From Phycisphaerales bacterium (GTDB lineage Bacteria; Planctomycetota; Phycisphaerae; Phycisphaerales; UBA1924), in the NCBI GenBank assembly GCA_028279375.1, contig JANQNW010000022.1, positions 1 to 64,000 of the forward strand: a stretch of 64,000 nucleotides of DNA. The letters are read 5' to 3'. Positions 9,156-19,800 of this stretch are shown piece by piece. The notes under the pieces were generated by a model. The model was not told the DNA's origin, ran no database searches, and saw only the letters and a list, made by a program, of their open reading frames with translations. A program made the position numbers and the translations under genes. The first letter of the stretch is position 1, and each line of letters starts with the position of its first letter.

Positions 9156-12146
9156 TCACGGGGCCGGCGGCTCGTCCTGGAGTTCGCTCAGCCGCTCCAC
9201 CGCCCGCTGGGTCAGCGGGTGGTCCGGTCCGAGCGACTCCGTGCGGCTGGCGATGACGGACTCGAAGTACGGGATCGCCTCATCGGTGCGCCCCTGCGCG
9301 GCGCGCAGGCGGCCCACCAATTCGGTGGAGTAGATGGTCCCGATGTGCTGCTCGCCCAGCGCGGCGCTGTGCTTCTCCAGCGCCGCCAGACAGTAGGGCT
9401 CGGCCTCGTCGATCCGGCCCAGATCGAGCAGCATGTTGCCGAGGTTGTAGAGGGCGTTCAGCGTGGAGGGATGCTCCTCGCCGAGCACGCGGCGGCGAAT
9501 CTCATAGGACTCCCGAAACAGCGGCTCGGCCTCGTCGCCACGTCCGAGCGTCAGCAGGCTGTTTGCGAGGTTGCCCATGGCTGTCAGCGTGCCCGGGTGC
9601 TCTTCGCCGTACAGCGCCTTGAACCGCTCGTACACGTCGGCCCGGATCTCCACCGCTTCTTCGTGCCGCCCGAGCGCTCCCAGGTTGAAGGCGAGGTTGC
9701 CGGCAGCCGTCAGCGTGTGCGGGTGATCCTCGCCGCGCACACGCGTCATGCGATCGAGCGTCTCTCGATACAGCTCATTGGCTGCCTCCGATCGACCCAG
9801 GTCGTCGACGACATACGCCAGGTTGTTCAGCGCTGACAAGGTGCTCGGATGGTCGCGCCCCAACTCGGACTCCCGGCGCTCAAAGACATCGCGAAAGAGC
9901 GGTTCCGATTCCGCCAGGCGGCCCTGGCCGGAAATCGCGAAGGCCAGCATCTGCGTGGCGCGGAGCGTCTCGGGGTGATTCTCGCCATACACCGACCGCG
10001 CCGTGTCGCGCGCCTCTCGCGCAAGCAGTTCGGCTCGCTCATTCCTGCCAAGATCGGACAAGATCTCAGAGACGTTGATTTTCGTCACGATCGTCGGCAC
10101 AGCGCTGTCGCCGAGCGTACGCACCCTCGCCTCAAGGGCGGCCTCTTGGAACGCCAGCGCATCTTCCGCGCGGCCCACTTCCGAGAGAATGGCCCCGAGC
10201 GCCGCCTTCGCGCGCAACGTCGCCGCATGATCCGGGCCGAGCGTGGATTCTAGATCAGCGACCACCGGCTCCATCAACTCGATGCCTTCGTCGTATCGCC
10301 CCAGCGAATACAGCGCCTGGCCGAGTTGAGTCGAGATCTCGAGCGACACCTCGTGCAGTGGCCCGAGTTCCCGGTTCGCGACCTGTTGCACATACCGATA
10401 GTGGCGCTCGGCGTCTTCCAGCCGCCCCGTCTCGATCAGCGGCACGCCGATGAACGCCTCGATGCGAACCGCCTCTTCATCGATTGGTCCGCCAGCCGCT
10501 GATTGAGCGTCGTGCGCGCTTCGGGCGGCCTCGAGCGCAAGGTCATCAAGACCGACCGTGTTCAGGGTCATGGCGAGCGAGTGCAGCAGGCGGGCGCGGA
10601 CGAGCGGTTGGTCCTGGAACTGGCGTTCGATGTCCTCGACGTCGTCGTCGAACACCGAAGCCTCCAGAGACTCAAGCGCGACCGTCGTGAAGTTGACCGG
10701 CGCCAGCGCTTCCTGAAGCGCAGCGCGCTCCTCCTCACGCGCCGAAGACAGAATGGAGGATCGAATTGAGGAGCCCACGCCCTGCAGGCTGAGATCACTG
10801 AATCGCTCGGCCTGAAACGCCGTGAGCTCCTGAAGCTGCTCATTGCGCTCCGTCAGCGACTGATTCGTGCGATGGGCCGCTGCAAGTCCGATCGACGTGC
10901 CGACCACGCCCACCACCAGCACCACGATCGTTGCGGCGACGCCTCCGACGAGTGTCTTGTTCCTCGCCGCGAACTTCGCCAACTGGTACGCCGCGCTCGA
11001 AGGACGCGCCGCGATCGGCGCGTCTGTCCGGAACCGCCGAAGATCCTCGGCCAGCGCCGACGCCGACGGGTAACGACGCTCAGGGTCCTTCTCCAGCGCC
11101 TTGCCGACGATGATCTCAAGGTCGCCACGCAGTGAGGGATCCACCGAGCTCAGCGACGTCGGCTCCGTCTCCTGCAGGATCCGTGCCGCCTGCGCCACCG
11201 GCTTGCCGGACAGATCGAAGGGCTTCTCGCCGCTCAGCGCCCGGTACAGCATGACGCCGATCGCGTACACGTCGCAGCGCGTGTCGATCGCGCTTGGATC
11301 GCCGCTGAGCTGCTCCGGGCTCATGTACTCCAGCGTGCCCACCAGCTGACCCGAGTGCGTGTGCAGCGTGCCGTCGTGCGTCTCGGGGTCCGCGAAGCGC
11401 GCCACGCCGAAGTCCAGGATATTCGGCTGGCCGACGCGGTCGCTGACTTCCCCGCTGGCGCTCGATGAGATCGTCGTCCCGTCCTCACGCACCAGGATGT
11501 TCGATGGCTTCAGGTCGCGGTGAATGACGCCCTTCATGTGCGCGTGCTGCACGCCGTCGCACAGACGCTCGAAGAGCAGCAGGATCTCCCGTCGGTCGAG
11601 ATGCCTGTCTCTGATGTGCGTGTCCAGAGGATCGCCCTCGACGTACTCCATCGCGAAGAACGGAACCACGTCGTTGCCGACCTGCTCCGTCCCAGCCTCA
11701 AAGACGCTCGCCACGCACGGGTGCTGGAGCTGACCCAGCAGTTGCACTTCACGCCGGAAGCGTCGACGCGTCTCCTCTGAGACCGCCGCGTCCCGGATCA
11801 CCTTCAGCGCCACACGACGCGCAGGATCGTCCTGCTCCGCCTCGTACACCACACCCATGCCGCCCCGGCCGATCTCGCGGATGATCCGGTACCGACCGAT
11901 CCGTTGCGGCAGCGACGACGAACCCGCCTCCGACAACTGACGCGAGATCAGCGCCGCCCCCGCCCCAATGTCCAGACTGCTTCCCCTCGTCTGACGCGCA
12001 TCCTCCTCCAGCATGCGCTCCACGGCGGCCCGCAACTCCGGGTCATCTGCGCAGCGCGCATCGAGCGCCGCCTCGCGCTCCGCCGCCTCCAGATCGCAGA
12101 TCTCGTCGAACAGCTCAAGAGCCCGCAGATGCGCGTCATGACTCAT
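9156..12146 (-). CDS. Transmembrane Ser/Thr protein kinase with TPR sensor/scaffold region
   Basis: 996 residues. After an acidic N-terminus of about 85 residues comes a Hanks-type kinase domain (about 85-385): the glycine loop GRGGMGVVYEA, the VALKVI lysine, the catalytic HRDLKPSN with Asp211, LDFGVA and GTLEYMSPEQ. A transmembrane helix follows (about 405-430, LVGGVAATIVVLVVGVVGTSIGL), and the remaining 550 residues are tetratricopeptide repeats of the 42-residue kinesin-light-chain type (GEEHPSTLNALYNLGNMLLDLGR). Its ATG overlaps the stop of the ECF sigma factor gene (ATGA), indicating translational coupling. This sigma-kinase pairing is a recurring planctomycete arrangement and suggests that the kinase acts with the sigma factor; the signal is unknown. 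Confidence 0.93.
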   Translation of the reverse strand: MSHDAHLRALELFDEICDLEAAEREAALDARCADDPELRAAVERMLEEDARQTRGSSLDIGAGAALISRQLSEAGSSSLPQRIGRYRIIREIGRGGMGVVYEAEQDDPARRVALKVIRDAAVSEETRRRFRREVQLLGQLQHPCVASVFEAGTEQVGNDVVPFFAMEYVEGDPLDTHIRDRHLDRREILLLFERLCDGVQHAHMKGVIHRDLKPSNILVREDGTTISSSASGEVSDRVGQPNILDFGVARFADPETHDGTLHTHSGQLVGTLEYMSPEQLSGDPSAIDTRCDVYAIGVMLYRALSGEKPFDLSGKPVAQAARILQETEPTSLSSVDPSLRGDLEIIVGKALEKDPERRYPSASALAEDLRRFRTDAPIAARPSSAAYQLAKFAARNKTLVGGVAATIVVLVVGVVGTSIGLAAAHRTNQSLTERNEQLQELTAFQAERFSDLSLQGVGSSIRSSILSSAREEERAALQEALAPVNFTTVALESLEASVFDDDVEDIERQFQDQPLVRARLLHSLAMTLNTVGLDDLALEAARSAHDAQSAAGGPIDEEAVRIEAFIGVPLIETGRLEDAERHYRYVQQVANRELGPLHEVSLEISTQLGQALYSLGRYDEGIELMEPVVADLESTLGPDHAATLRAKAALGAILSEVGRAEDALAFQEAALEARVRTLGDSAVPTIVTKINVSEILSDLGRNERAELLAREARDTARSVYGENHPETLRATQMLAFAISGQGRLAESEPLFRDVFERRESELGRDHPSTLSALNNLAYVVDDLGRSEAANELYRETLDRMTRVRGEDHPHTLTAAGNLAFNLGALGRHEEAVEIRADVYERFKALYGEEHPGTLTAMGNLANSLLTLGRGDEAEPLFRESYEIRRRVLGEEHPSTLNALYNLGNMLLDLGRIDEAEPYCLAALEKHSAALGEQHIGTIYSTELVGRLRAAQGRTDEAIPYFESVIASRTESLGPDHPLTQRAVERLSELQDEPPAP

Positions 12147-12748
12147 GATGACTCTCCACCCAGATGAGACTTGATGAACGCGCGACTTCGACGCCAGCGT
12201 CGCTCCACGGCCTGCACGGACAGATCCATGACGCGCGAGATCTGAGGATGCGTCAGACCACCAAAGAAGCGCAGTTCAACGATGCGCGCGCCTTCGGGAT
12301 CGACCTCCGCCAGCGAGGTCAGACAGTCATCCAGCGCCAGCGCATCCATCGTGTCATCCTCATCCGCCGCGCCGATCTTCGTCAGGCTCTCGCGATTGCG
12401 ATCGCCACCCCGCTTCTGCGCCCGCTTGGCTCGCGCATGGTCGGTGAGGATCTGGCGCATCGCGATCGAGGCCACGGCGCAGAAGTGCTCGCGACTCTCC
12501 CAGTCCTTCCCGGAGTCGTTGATCAGTTTGACGTAGGCCTCATGGACCAGCGCCGTAGGTTGCAGCGTGTGCTCCGGACGCTCACTCCGAAAGAGCCGAC
12601 CCGCGGTCGAGCGGAGCTGCTCGTACACGATCGGAAGCAGCGCTTCCGCCGCGCCCGGATCTCCGGACTCCAGACGACTGAGCAGCAACGTCGCCTGCCC
12701 GACGTCGAGGCCGAATGACTCGCCCTTCTTTGGAGGTTCCTCGGCCAT
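12143..12748 (-). CDS. ECF RNA polymerase sigma factor
   Basis: 201 residues. Region 2 contains LRSTAGRLFRSERPEHTLQPTALVHEAYVKL and the RQILTDHARAKRA helix; region 4 is the helix-turn-helix EGARIVELRFFGGLTHPQISRVMDLSVQAVERRWRRSR. This matches the ECF subgroup (Pfam sigma70_ECF) found beside Ser/Thr kinases in planctomycetes. It has no anti-sigma factor next to it; the overlapping kinase gene takes that place, so control by phosphorylation is plausible but inferred. The stop overlaps the kinase ATG by four bases. Upstream lies the remnant metalloprotease on the opposite strand, so its promoter should sit in 12749-12890. Confidence 0.93.
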   Translation of the reverse strand: MAEEPPKKGESFGLDVGQATLLLSRLESGDPGAAEALLPIVYEQLRSTAGRLFRSERPEHTLQPTALVHEAYVKLINDSGKDWESREHFCAVASIAMRQILTDHARAKRAQKRGGDRNRESLTKIGAADEDDTMDALALDDCLTSLAEVDPEGARIVELRFFGGLTHPQISRVMDLSVQAVERRWRRSRAFIKSHLGGESS

Positions 12749-12893
12749 GCCGCGAGTCTACGTGGTCTTACGGGCCCGCAGCCGACGCAGCGAGCCAAAC
12801 GGGTCGAACACCGGGAGGTAAAGAACTGCCGATTCATCCGATGGGCCACGCCGGGGATCTCGCGGAGCAGGTGACAGCTCACCTCTTTCGCAG

Positions 12894-13574
12894 GAGTTCA
12901 CGCCATGCGTCCCCGTCAACAACTATCGCAAGGGCGACCCAGGCGCTACTGATCCGCTGGTCCCCGCCGACATGGATACTCAGCGCGAAGCCCTACATTT
13001 CGTGCTCGAACACTCATTCCGCGATGACGCGTTCGGGATCACCCCCGAGCTCCTTGCCAAGCTCGGTCACGACAGCTGGTTTGACTCCGGTTACACCGCG
13101 ATGAGGGATTTCCCGATCCACGACCTGATCCTGAACGTACAGGCCGCCACCATGACGAATCTGATCAATCCGACACGGCTTCGCCGAGTACTCGACAACG
13201 AGGCCCGCGTGCCGGCGAATGAGGACGCCCTCACCGTCCCAGAGATGCTTGAAACGATCCGTATTGAAGTGTGGTCTGAACTCGATTCGCCCAACGGACG
13301 CTTCACCGACCGTGAGCCAATGATCTCGACCACTCGCCGGAACCTGCAGCGTGAGCACGTCAGTCGACTAATAGACCTCACACGTGGCAACGGCTGGGGC
13401 AACGCGTCAGGTCAGGTCATCCGTCAGCTCGCCCGCCAGGAACTTCACGAGATCAGAGATGCGATTGAGGACGTCAATATTCGCGCCCTCGATCCGTACA
13501 CAAGCGCCCACTTCGCCGACTGCGTCGAGCGTATTGACAAAGCCCTCGACGCCAACTTCCTGCAGATCGATTGA
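12894..13574 (+). pseudogene. 5'-truncated remnant of an EcxA-like (DUF4953/DUF5117) zinc metalloprotease
   Basis: From about 12894 the frame reads FTPCVPVNNYRKGDPGATDP and then continues through the ATG at 12972 to 13574. The conserved C-terminal features of EcxA-like metalloproteases are present: QREALHFVLEHSF, LINPTRLRRVLDNE, EDALTVPEMLETIRIEVWSEL, RRNLQREHVSRLIDL and a final helix ERIDKALDANF. Full-length members are around 800-900 residues with an HEXXH site; here only about the last 225 residues remain, and no metal-binding motif is encoded. Translation from 12972 would give a 200-residue protein without catalytic residues. I read it as a gene whose 5' part was deleted next to the sigma factor promoter. 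A hairpin terminator still follows it. Confidence 0.72.
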
Positions 13575-13613
13575 CTCACTCGCCGGCCCCTAGCATTGCA
13601 TTCTGATCACATG

Positions 13614-13641
13614 AATGAGCCGTCCCTCGGGGCGGCTCATT
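13614..13641 (+). terminator. Hairpin terminator after the metalloprotease remnant
   Basis: AATGAGCCGTCCC and GGGGCGGCTCATT form a 13-pair stem with one G-T wobble around a two-base loop, 39 bases after the stop of the remnant. The tail GTTTGC is only weakly T-rich. Confidence 0.55.
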
Positions 13642-14446
13642 GTTTGCGCAGGTAGTAAAGGGTCATCACGATGAGTAGCGAGAAGCACAACGATCTCGCC
13701 GTTGTCTCCAATGCTTACAAGCTCAAAACGTCTATCGCCGCTTCAGTGTCTCGCATTTGCTCTCATTTAACCTGTTTGGGGTGGGCCAGGAGTTTGTGCG
13801 CCTAGCTAGGCGGCGTCCAAACGCCGTTCGGTCACCGCAATGACTCGGTAGCAGAGCCTGGGATCGCCACGAACGCAACGGCGCTCAAGCTTGATGATGG
13901 GCTCGATTGCGCTTCTCTGCGTGTAGCGCGCAGGATGCTAAAGCAGATCACCGTGCTCTGCTTCCTGGGGTGTCGAGATATCATGGGCGGCTTGCGGTCG
14001 GAACGAATTGTGCCAGATTCGATACGCCTCGAGATGGGCAGTACAGCCAGTCTCCGTGAAGTCAGCTCTGCTCTGAATCAACCCCATCGAGCCCTGGTCG
14101 ACGCGAATGTCTCTCGTGCGCAGGGCGTTCCACGCCGTCCACCTCGTCATGGCCGTCCCGATTTGAGGCTGGACGTATCCGATTATGGTCGGCGTTCCGG
14201 TTGCCGTGCTCGGCGGGCTCGGTGGGCTCGGTGGGTTCCGCGTGCCGCTGCGGCGATCTGCACCGAGACCGTCGCGCCATCGTCGTGAGACGCTTGCCCA
14301 TCTGAACTGCGTCTACACTTCTGCTCGTTCCTGTCGATCTGAGTTCCACCTCTGCAATCCCCGGCCACCATCCGGCCGAACACGCGGAAGCGGATGTAGA
14401 CGCGTCCGGTCTCACCACCACCTGAGTGACATCGAAGGAGAGCCCA
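13642..14446. other. Gene-poor stretch of about 800 bases
   Basis: No convincing gene on either strand. A 44-codon frame at 13671-13805 (plus) begins after AAAGGGTCATCACG, but its product matches no family I know. The palindrome CGCCTAGCTAGGCG lies at 13799-13812 and a small hairpin GGCGT-ccaa-ACGCC next to it. A minus-strand open stretch at 13806-13937 contains RSAIEPIIKLERR, faintly reminiscent of some transposase C-termini, but has no start codon. The triplet GGCTCGGTG is repeated near 14216-14236. Together with the truncated gene just before it, this looks like eroded DNA. Confidence 0.4.
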
Positions 14447-15655
14447 ATGCCCGATGGACTCGTTCGTCGTTTCCACACCCAGTGCATCGGCCTTGCAGCC
14501 AGTGGTGTGGTTCTTCTGCTCAGCACTCCAGCCTGCGCCAAGCCGAGCGGCCCGGTGACGCCCACGGGAGAGACCGAAGCGGAGACAGGGTGGCGACTGA
14601 CCGAGATCACACGCGGCTTGATGCGTCCGTGGGGCGCAGCGTGGCTTCCGGGCGACGAAGGCATGCTCGTCACCGAGCGAGAAGGTCGACTGCGACTCGT
14701 GCAGGACGGTCGGGTGCTGCCGGAGCCGATCACAGGACTCCCGAACGACATCTACTCCAACGGGCAGGGCGGCCTGCTCGACATCCAGTTGCACCCACAG
14801 TTCGATGCGAACAGGCTCGTGTACCTGACGATGTCGACAGGCACAAACAGCGGGAACCGTACGCAGCTGCTGCGTGGCAGACTCAGCGAGGATTTGACGT
14901 CTCTCGAGAACACCGAGGTGATCTTTCGCGTGTCGCAGGACAAACCGGGTGGACAGCACTTCGGCTCGCGGATCCGCTGGCTCAATGACGGCACGCTGCT
15001 GCTCTCGATCGGAGACGGCGGCAACCCACCGATCCGACTCGATGGAGATCTCATTCGAAAGAGGGCGCAGGATCTCTCGGCGCACTTCGGCAAACTCCTC
15101 CGTATGGACGAGGACGGCGAGCCTGTCCCCGATTCGCCATTCGCCTCGGACGACGACCCTGAGACGGATCCGTACATCTACGCCTACGGACTGCGGAACG
15201 TGCAGGGCATCGCTCGACGACCAGGTACGGACGAGATCTGGGTCACCGAGCACGGCGCACGCGGTGGAGATGAGGCCAACCTGATCTCCGCAGGCAGCAA
15301 CTACGGCTGGCCCGAAGTCACCTACTCCCGGGAGTATTCCGGTCCTCGCATCAGCAACCTCACCACCCGGAAGGATGTCACCGCCCCCGCCGTTGTGTGG
15401 ACCCCGTCGATCGCGCCGTCGGGTCTGACCTTCTATACCGGCGATGCGTTCCCCGACTGGCGAGGCGATATGTTCGCCGGCGGGCTCGTGACCCAGCAGA
15501 TCCGCCGGATCGACTTTGAGAACGGGCGCATCGTCGGTCAGACGACGCTCCAGTTCAAAGACCGTGTCCGGTGGGTCGAGATGGGGCCTGACGGCGGCTT
15601 GTATGTGCTCACGGATGAGGTGGACGGCGGTCTGTACCGCATCGATCCGGAGTAG
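14447..15655 (+). CDS. Soluble PQQ-dependent aldose sugar dehydrogenase (YliI/Asd family)
   Basis: 402 residues from the ATG at 14447, which has AAGGAG upstream. A signal sequence (GLAASGVVLLLSTPACA) suggests periplasmic export, with a possible but imperfect lipobox at TPAC. The rest is a six-bladed glucose/sorbosone dehydrogenase propeller: MRPWGAAWLPGDEGMLVTER, GGLLDIQLHPQF, the conserved GGQHFGSRIRWLNDGTLLLSIGDGG, YAYGLRNVQGIA, WVTEHGARGGDEANLISAGSNYGWPEVTY and PSGLTFYTGD. These residues form the PQQ and calcium pocket and the catalytic base of the family. It oxidises aldose sugars to lactones using PQQ; the physiological substrate is not evident. It is followed after five bases by a prepilin-like gene. 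Confidence 0.9.
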   Translation: MPDGLVRRFHTQCIGLAASGVVLLLSTPACAKPSGPVTPTGETEAETGWRLTEITRGLMRPWGAAWLPGDEGMLVTEREGRLRLVQDGRVLPEPITGLPNDIYSNGQGGLLDIQLHPQFDANRLVYLTMSTGTNSGNRTQLLRGRLSEDLTSLENTEVIFRVSQDKPGGQHFGSRIRWLNDGTLLLSIGDGGNPPIRLDGDLIRKRAQDLSAHFGKLLRMDEDGEPVPDSPFASDDDPETDPYIYAYGLRNVQGIARRPGTDEIWVTEHGARGGDEANLISAGSNYGWPEVTYSREYSGPRISNLTTRKDVTAPAVVWTPSIAPSGLTFYTGDAFPDWRGDMFAGGLVTQQIRRIDFENGRIVGQTTLQFKDRVRWVEMGPDGGLYVLTDEVDGGLYRIDPE

Positions 15656-15660
15656 AAGCC

Positions 15661-16506
15661 GTGCCGACGACGAATCCACGCGCTGGAGCCGGAGAGAGGA
15701 GCAAGCGCGCTCGCAGGCGCCGCTCGCCGTCACGCGGCGTTACGTTGATTGAGTTGCTCGTGGTCATAAGCGTCATCGCCCTCCTGATCGGCATCCTGAT
15801 CCCAACGCTCGGGGCCGCCAGATCGGCCTCCCTCCGGGTCGCCAGCATGAGCAATCAACGCCAACTCGCGATCGCGATGGTGCAGTACGCCAGCGACCAT
15901 CAGGACCGCGTCCCGCTCGGTTTCAGCCTCGGCCCGGGAGAGGGCTGGAAGCAATACAACTACTTGCTCCGCACGAACCCGACCGGGGGCTCCCCTTCCA
16001 TGCGTTGGATGGGCCTGCTCTACGAGCACGGGGCATTCGGGTCGCCGGAGGCGTTCTACTGCCCGGCAGAGCGAGACCCATTGATGCAGTTCGACACCGA
16101 GCGCAACCCGTGGCCGCCAGACGAGTCAGCGCCACCGGGAAAGAGCACTCGGATCGGCTTCGGGACGCGACCGATGATCGGATGGCCATTCCCGTCCGGC
16201 TCACCTCAGCCAACAGGCCTCCCGCTGTTGAGCGAACTCGAACCGAGGCTCGCCATCCTGGCCGACCTCCTGCACAAGCCCGAACGCCTCGCGTGGCGTC
16301 ACCGAGACGGAGTCAATGTGACACACGCGGACTCTTCTGTCCGCTGGCAATCCAGAGACGCGTTGGACGGAGTCACCGTCGACGGGATGTCTTGGCAGGA
16401 CACCGACAACACCGGCTTCGACACGGCGTTCAATCCACTCTTCCTGTCAACTGATCCGGAGACTGGGAACGACCGAGGGATTTGGGCGGCGCTCGATCGG
16501 AGATGA
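15661..16506 (+). CDS. Prepilin-like protein with N-terminal methylation motif and H-X9-DG-like tail
   Basis: 281 residues from a GTG at 15661. A basic leader ends in RGVTLIELLVVISVIALLIGILIPTL, the type IV prepilin/pseudopilin cleavage-methylation motif (cut after Gly, Glu at +5) with the hydrophobic helix. The globular part ends with WRHRDGVNVTHADSSVRW, close to the H-X9-DG tail of the very abundant planctomycete pseudopilin-like family. Such proteins are processed by prepilin peptidase and inserted in the inner membrane, possibly as minor pseudopilins or surface proteins; the role of individual copies is unknown. It is five bases behind the sugar dehydrogenase, so co-transcribed. Confidence 0.87.
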   Translation: MPTTNPRAGAGERSKRARRRRSPSRGVTLIELLVVISVIALLIGILIPTLGAARSASLRVASMSNQRQLAIAMVQYASDHQDRVPLGFSLGPGEGWKQYNYLLRTNPTGGSPSMRWMGLLYEHGAFGSPEAFYCPAERDPLMQFDTERNPWPPDESAPPGKSTRIGFGTRPMIGWPFPSGSPQPTGLPLLSELEPRLAILADLLHKPERLAWRHRDGVNVTHADSSVRWQSRDALDGVTVDGMSWQDTDNTGFDTAFNPLFLSTDPETGNDRGIWAALDRR

Positions 16507-16806
16507 GCAAAGAACTCCGCGCGCGATCGATATCTGATGTTGGCCCATTGGAGCGTGCTCCTGGAGGTCATCGCGCCCATGGTCCTCGTGTACGAGGCGG
16601 AGCTCGGCGATGGTGTCGTCCAGAGTCGGGTAGTGCTTGCTCGGCGAACTGAACTGATCGATCGCGGCGCACTTGTGCTCTGAATCCGAGTGGATGGCGA
16701 TCCCGTAGCTCTCTGCCGCGAGACTCACGAGAGACAGTTTGTCGCACCGGGGATCGCCCACTTCACGCATAGATAACTTGAAGCCCGACTGGGAAACCGC
16801 GCCGAC
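16507..16806. other. Intergenic region between two convergent genes
   Basis: A minus-strand frame of 107 codons (16447-16770) overlaps the end of the prepilin-like gene. It has no ribosome binding site and no recognisable family, so I do not call it a gene. No clear terminator was found. Confidence 0.35.
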
Positions 16807-19800
16807 CTAGCGCGCGGTGACTCGCACGGAGATTGAGATCTCAGATCCAGCACGATTCACGACCGCAACAACCTCCTGTCCCGGTGAGAGTTCCTTGAGG
16901 ATCTGCGAGAATGCGCGGAGATCTCTAATCTCGGCGCCGTCGATGCGCATGAGGATGTCGCCAGCTTCCACTCCGGCCTTGGCGGCCGGGGAATCCGGCA
17001 CGACGGAGTCGATCTTGACGCCCGGACCCGGGAACTCGAAGTTCGGCACCGTTCCGAATGAGACGCGACGTCCACCGCCGCTGCTGCGTTGCTGAGGTTG
17101 CGTCGCAGAGACACCCTCGATCTGCACATTCATCGGCGCTTCACGTTCGATGAGATAGGACAGCGCCTCTTTGACGAAGGTCGCGACCTTGACAAGACCT
17201 GCGCCGTCGATCTTCTCCGGCGTATCCGACGGCCGGTGAAGATCTGCGTGAGCCCCGGTGAAGATCTGCACTGCCGGAACGCCCGCCTCAATGAAGCTCT
17301 CCTGATCGGAGCCGCCGACGCGAGCGGCGACATTCTTGCCTCTGACGCCGGTGACGAATCCGACTCCTCTGAATATGTGCTGCCACTCATCGGCCGTGCC
17401 CGTCGCATGGACATTGATCTCACCGTCGAAGAGTCGACCGACCGTGTCGAGGTTGATCATGCCGCGCATGCCTGTTACCGGGAATCGCGGATTCGATACG
17501 TAGTGCCTTGAGCCCAGGAGACCGGCTTCCTCGCCGGAGAACGCGACGAAGACAAGATTGCGGGAGCCTCCTCCCTCGGAGGCCATATTCCGGGCGAGTT
17601 CGATCAGAACCGAGACTCCGCTCGCATTGTCATCCGCCCCGAAGTGAATCTTCCCTTCGTCACCAGAGCGCACGTCTGGCCAGCCGCGGCCGAGGTGGTC
17701 GTAGTGGGCGCCAACCACGATCGACTGCTCACGCCAGTCAGCACGCGCGCCTGGCAGCACTCCGACGACATTCATGGCCGACACCGGCGCGCCGTCAGGC
17801 CCATTGGCCACTTCAAATCGCTGGAGCCACGTTCCATCCTCACCGCCCGGCTCGAGACCCGCTGACTCGAACTGCTCGGCGATGTATACGGCGGCGTCTG
17901 AGAGTCCCACCGATCCGAGGCCTCGACCTTCGCGCTCAGGGGCCGCGAGCCAGTCCACGTGCTCCATCAGCTTGCGCTGCGAGAAGACGGGTGGAAGCTC
18001 GGCAAGCGCGCTGCGCGGCTCGACCTTGAGTGAGGCCGCTCCTCCCGTCTCGAACTCGAACACGAGAGGTGAGTCCGTTGTCTCCCACTGTCCCTTGACA
18101 AAGTTCGTCGGCTCATCACCCTCGAAGGCGAGATACGAGTATTTGCCGTAGTGGGGGAGCTTCCGAGCAAATCCGTCGAATGCCTCAATCGGATCGACTG
18201 AGATCCATCCGATCGCTTCTTCGGCATTGGCCGCATTCCGGCGAATCACGACGATCGAATTGCCAACCGTCTCAACTTGCTCGCCTCCGATACGCACAGT
18301 GTCAATCGAATCCGCCATTGACGACGTCAGCTCGCGCTTGAGATGGTCAGCGGCGAATCGATTGCTTCGGCCAAGGAGCCAGACTCCACGGTCTGATGGC
18401 AACGCGTCAACCTCGCTGTCGAGCATGAACTCGATCTCATGATCCTCGGTGCGCCATCGTTCCATGAGCGCGCGGTATTCATCGACGGGACCCCTGGAAG
18501 GGAGTATCGCGAGCACGCGCGGCTCACCGAACACCTGTCCTATCGAACTGGGCGTCTCATGGGGATCAAGCAGGCGAAAGACATCGAATGAAGGATCAAC
18601 GGCGATCGCTCGCGGCCGCGACTCGAACTCCAGTTCGAACCTGGTCTCCCTGCTCTTGAGGTCCACCCTGGCTGATTCCTGACCAGACTCTGTAGCAACC
18701 ACGACTGGCGTCGAAAGCGCAAAGGGCGGCGCGGCCTGTTCCTGCAAAATCGCACCTGTCACGGTGAAGACGCCTGTGGCGGATGGGCCGGCCAGATCGA
18801 CATCGTGAAGCGCCAGGCTTGGCGCGCCGGCGCGACTGACCCATTGATCGAAGAAGAGAGTGAGATCCTCTCCAGTCGTCGAGTCGATACTCGCCTGTAT
18901 GTCGCTGAAGCTTGCCCGTTCGCCCTTGTTCTTCCGGTAGAAATCCGCCATGGCGGCGCGGAAACCGTCATCGCCCACATCCTGTCGAAGCATGTGGAAG
19001 AGCATCAGAGACTTGCCGTAGCCGACGGCTTCACTCGCCGCGCTGTGACGGCTGCGGAACTCACTCAACGGAAAGTCCCGGCCGTCTTTCACGAAACTCC
19101 GGTACTTCTGGAGTGTGTCCCTCCGATACTCTCGTCCTCGACCACGCTGCTCCTGAATGAGGTGATCAGCCATGTACGCGGTCAGACCCTCGCACCAGTT
19201 GCCGGACTCATAGTCAACGAAGACGGAGTTCCCCCACCAGTTGTGCAATATCTCGTGGGGATAGGAGGAGTGGAGAATGAACGGAAGTCGAATGACCTGC
19301 TCGCCGAGGAGCGTGAACGAGGGCATTCCGTATCCGGTTTCCCAGAAGTTCTCGACAAGCGCGAACTTGTCGTAGGGGTAGGGTCCGATCAGCTTCCGGT
19401 ACATCTCGATATACCGCGCAGTGGCGTCCAGATACTTCCGGGCCAGCGCATCATCCATCTCGTGCAGGTAGACGAGCGCCTCGACGGATCCTGCGGTTTC
19501 GCGCGCAATCTCCAGCGGGCCGCCGACGAGATACACCTGCTCAAGGTCCCCTTCGGAATTCCAACGGGCAATTCTCGCGCCGGCAGGCGTCATCCCTGCG
19601 TCTGAGGTCCCGCTGCCCTGGCTGATGACGTGCCAGTCTGGAGGAGATTCGATCTCGATGCTGAAGCGCACCATTTCATCGCCGAACTCCGCGATCCATC
19701 CCGAGCTTCCGCTGAGATACACTCCCTCCGGCCCGACGATGCCGTGCGTCGCGCGGAATCCCTTCGAGTATTGCTCCTTCTCGGAGGCGAGGCCGAAGTT

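Noticed and set aside
13806..13937. Minus-strand stretch with RSAIEPIIKLERR, thought to be a transposase C-terminus
   Set aside because: Only a few residues resemble a transposase, there is no start codon and no inverted repeats bound it.
14183..15733. Long minus-strand open frame opposite the sugar dehydrogenase
   Set aside because: No family signature; the plus strand encodes a complete PQQ-dependent dehydrogenase with signal peptide and ribosome binding site.
16447..16770. 107-codon minus-strand frame between the prepilin-like and lipoprotein genes
   Set aside because: No ribosome binding site or recognisable family, and it overlaps the prepilin-like gene.
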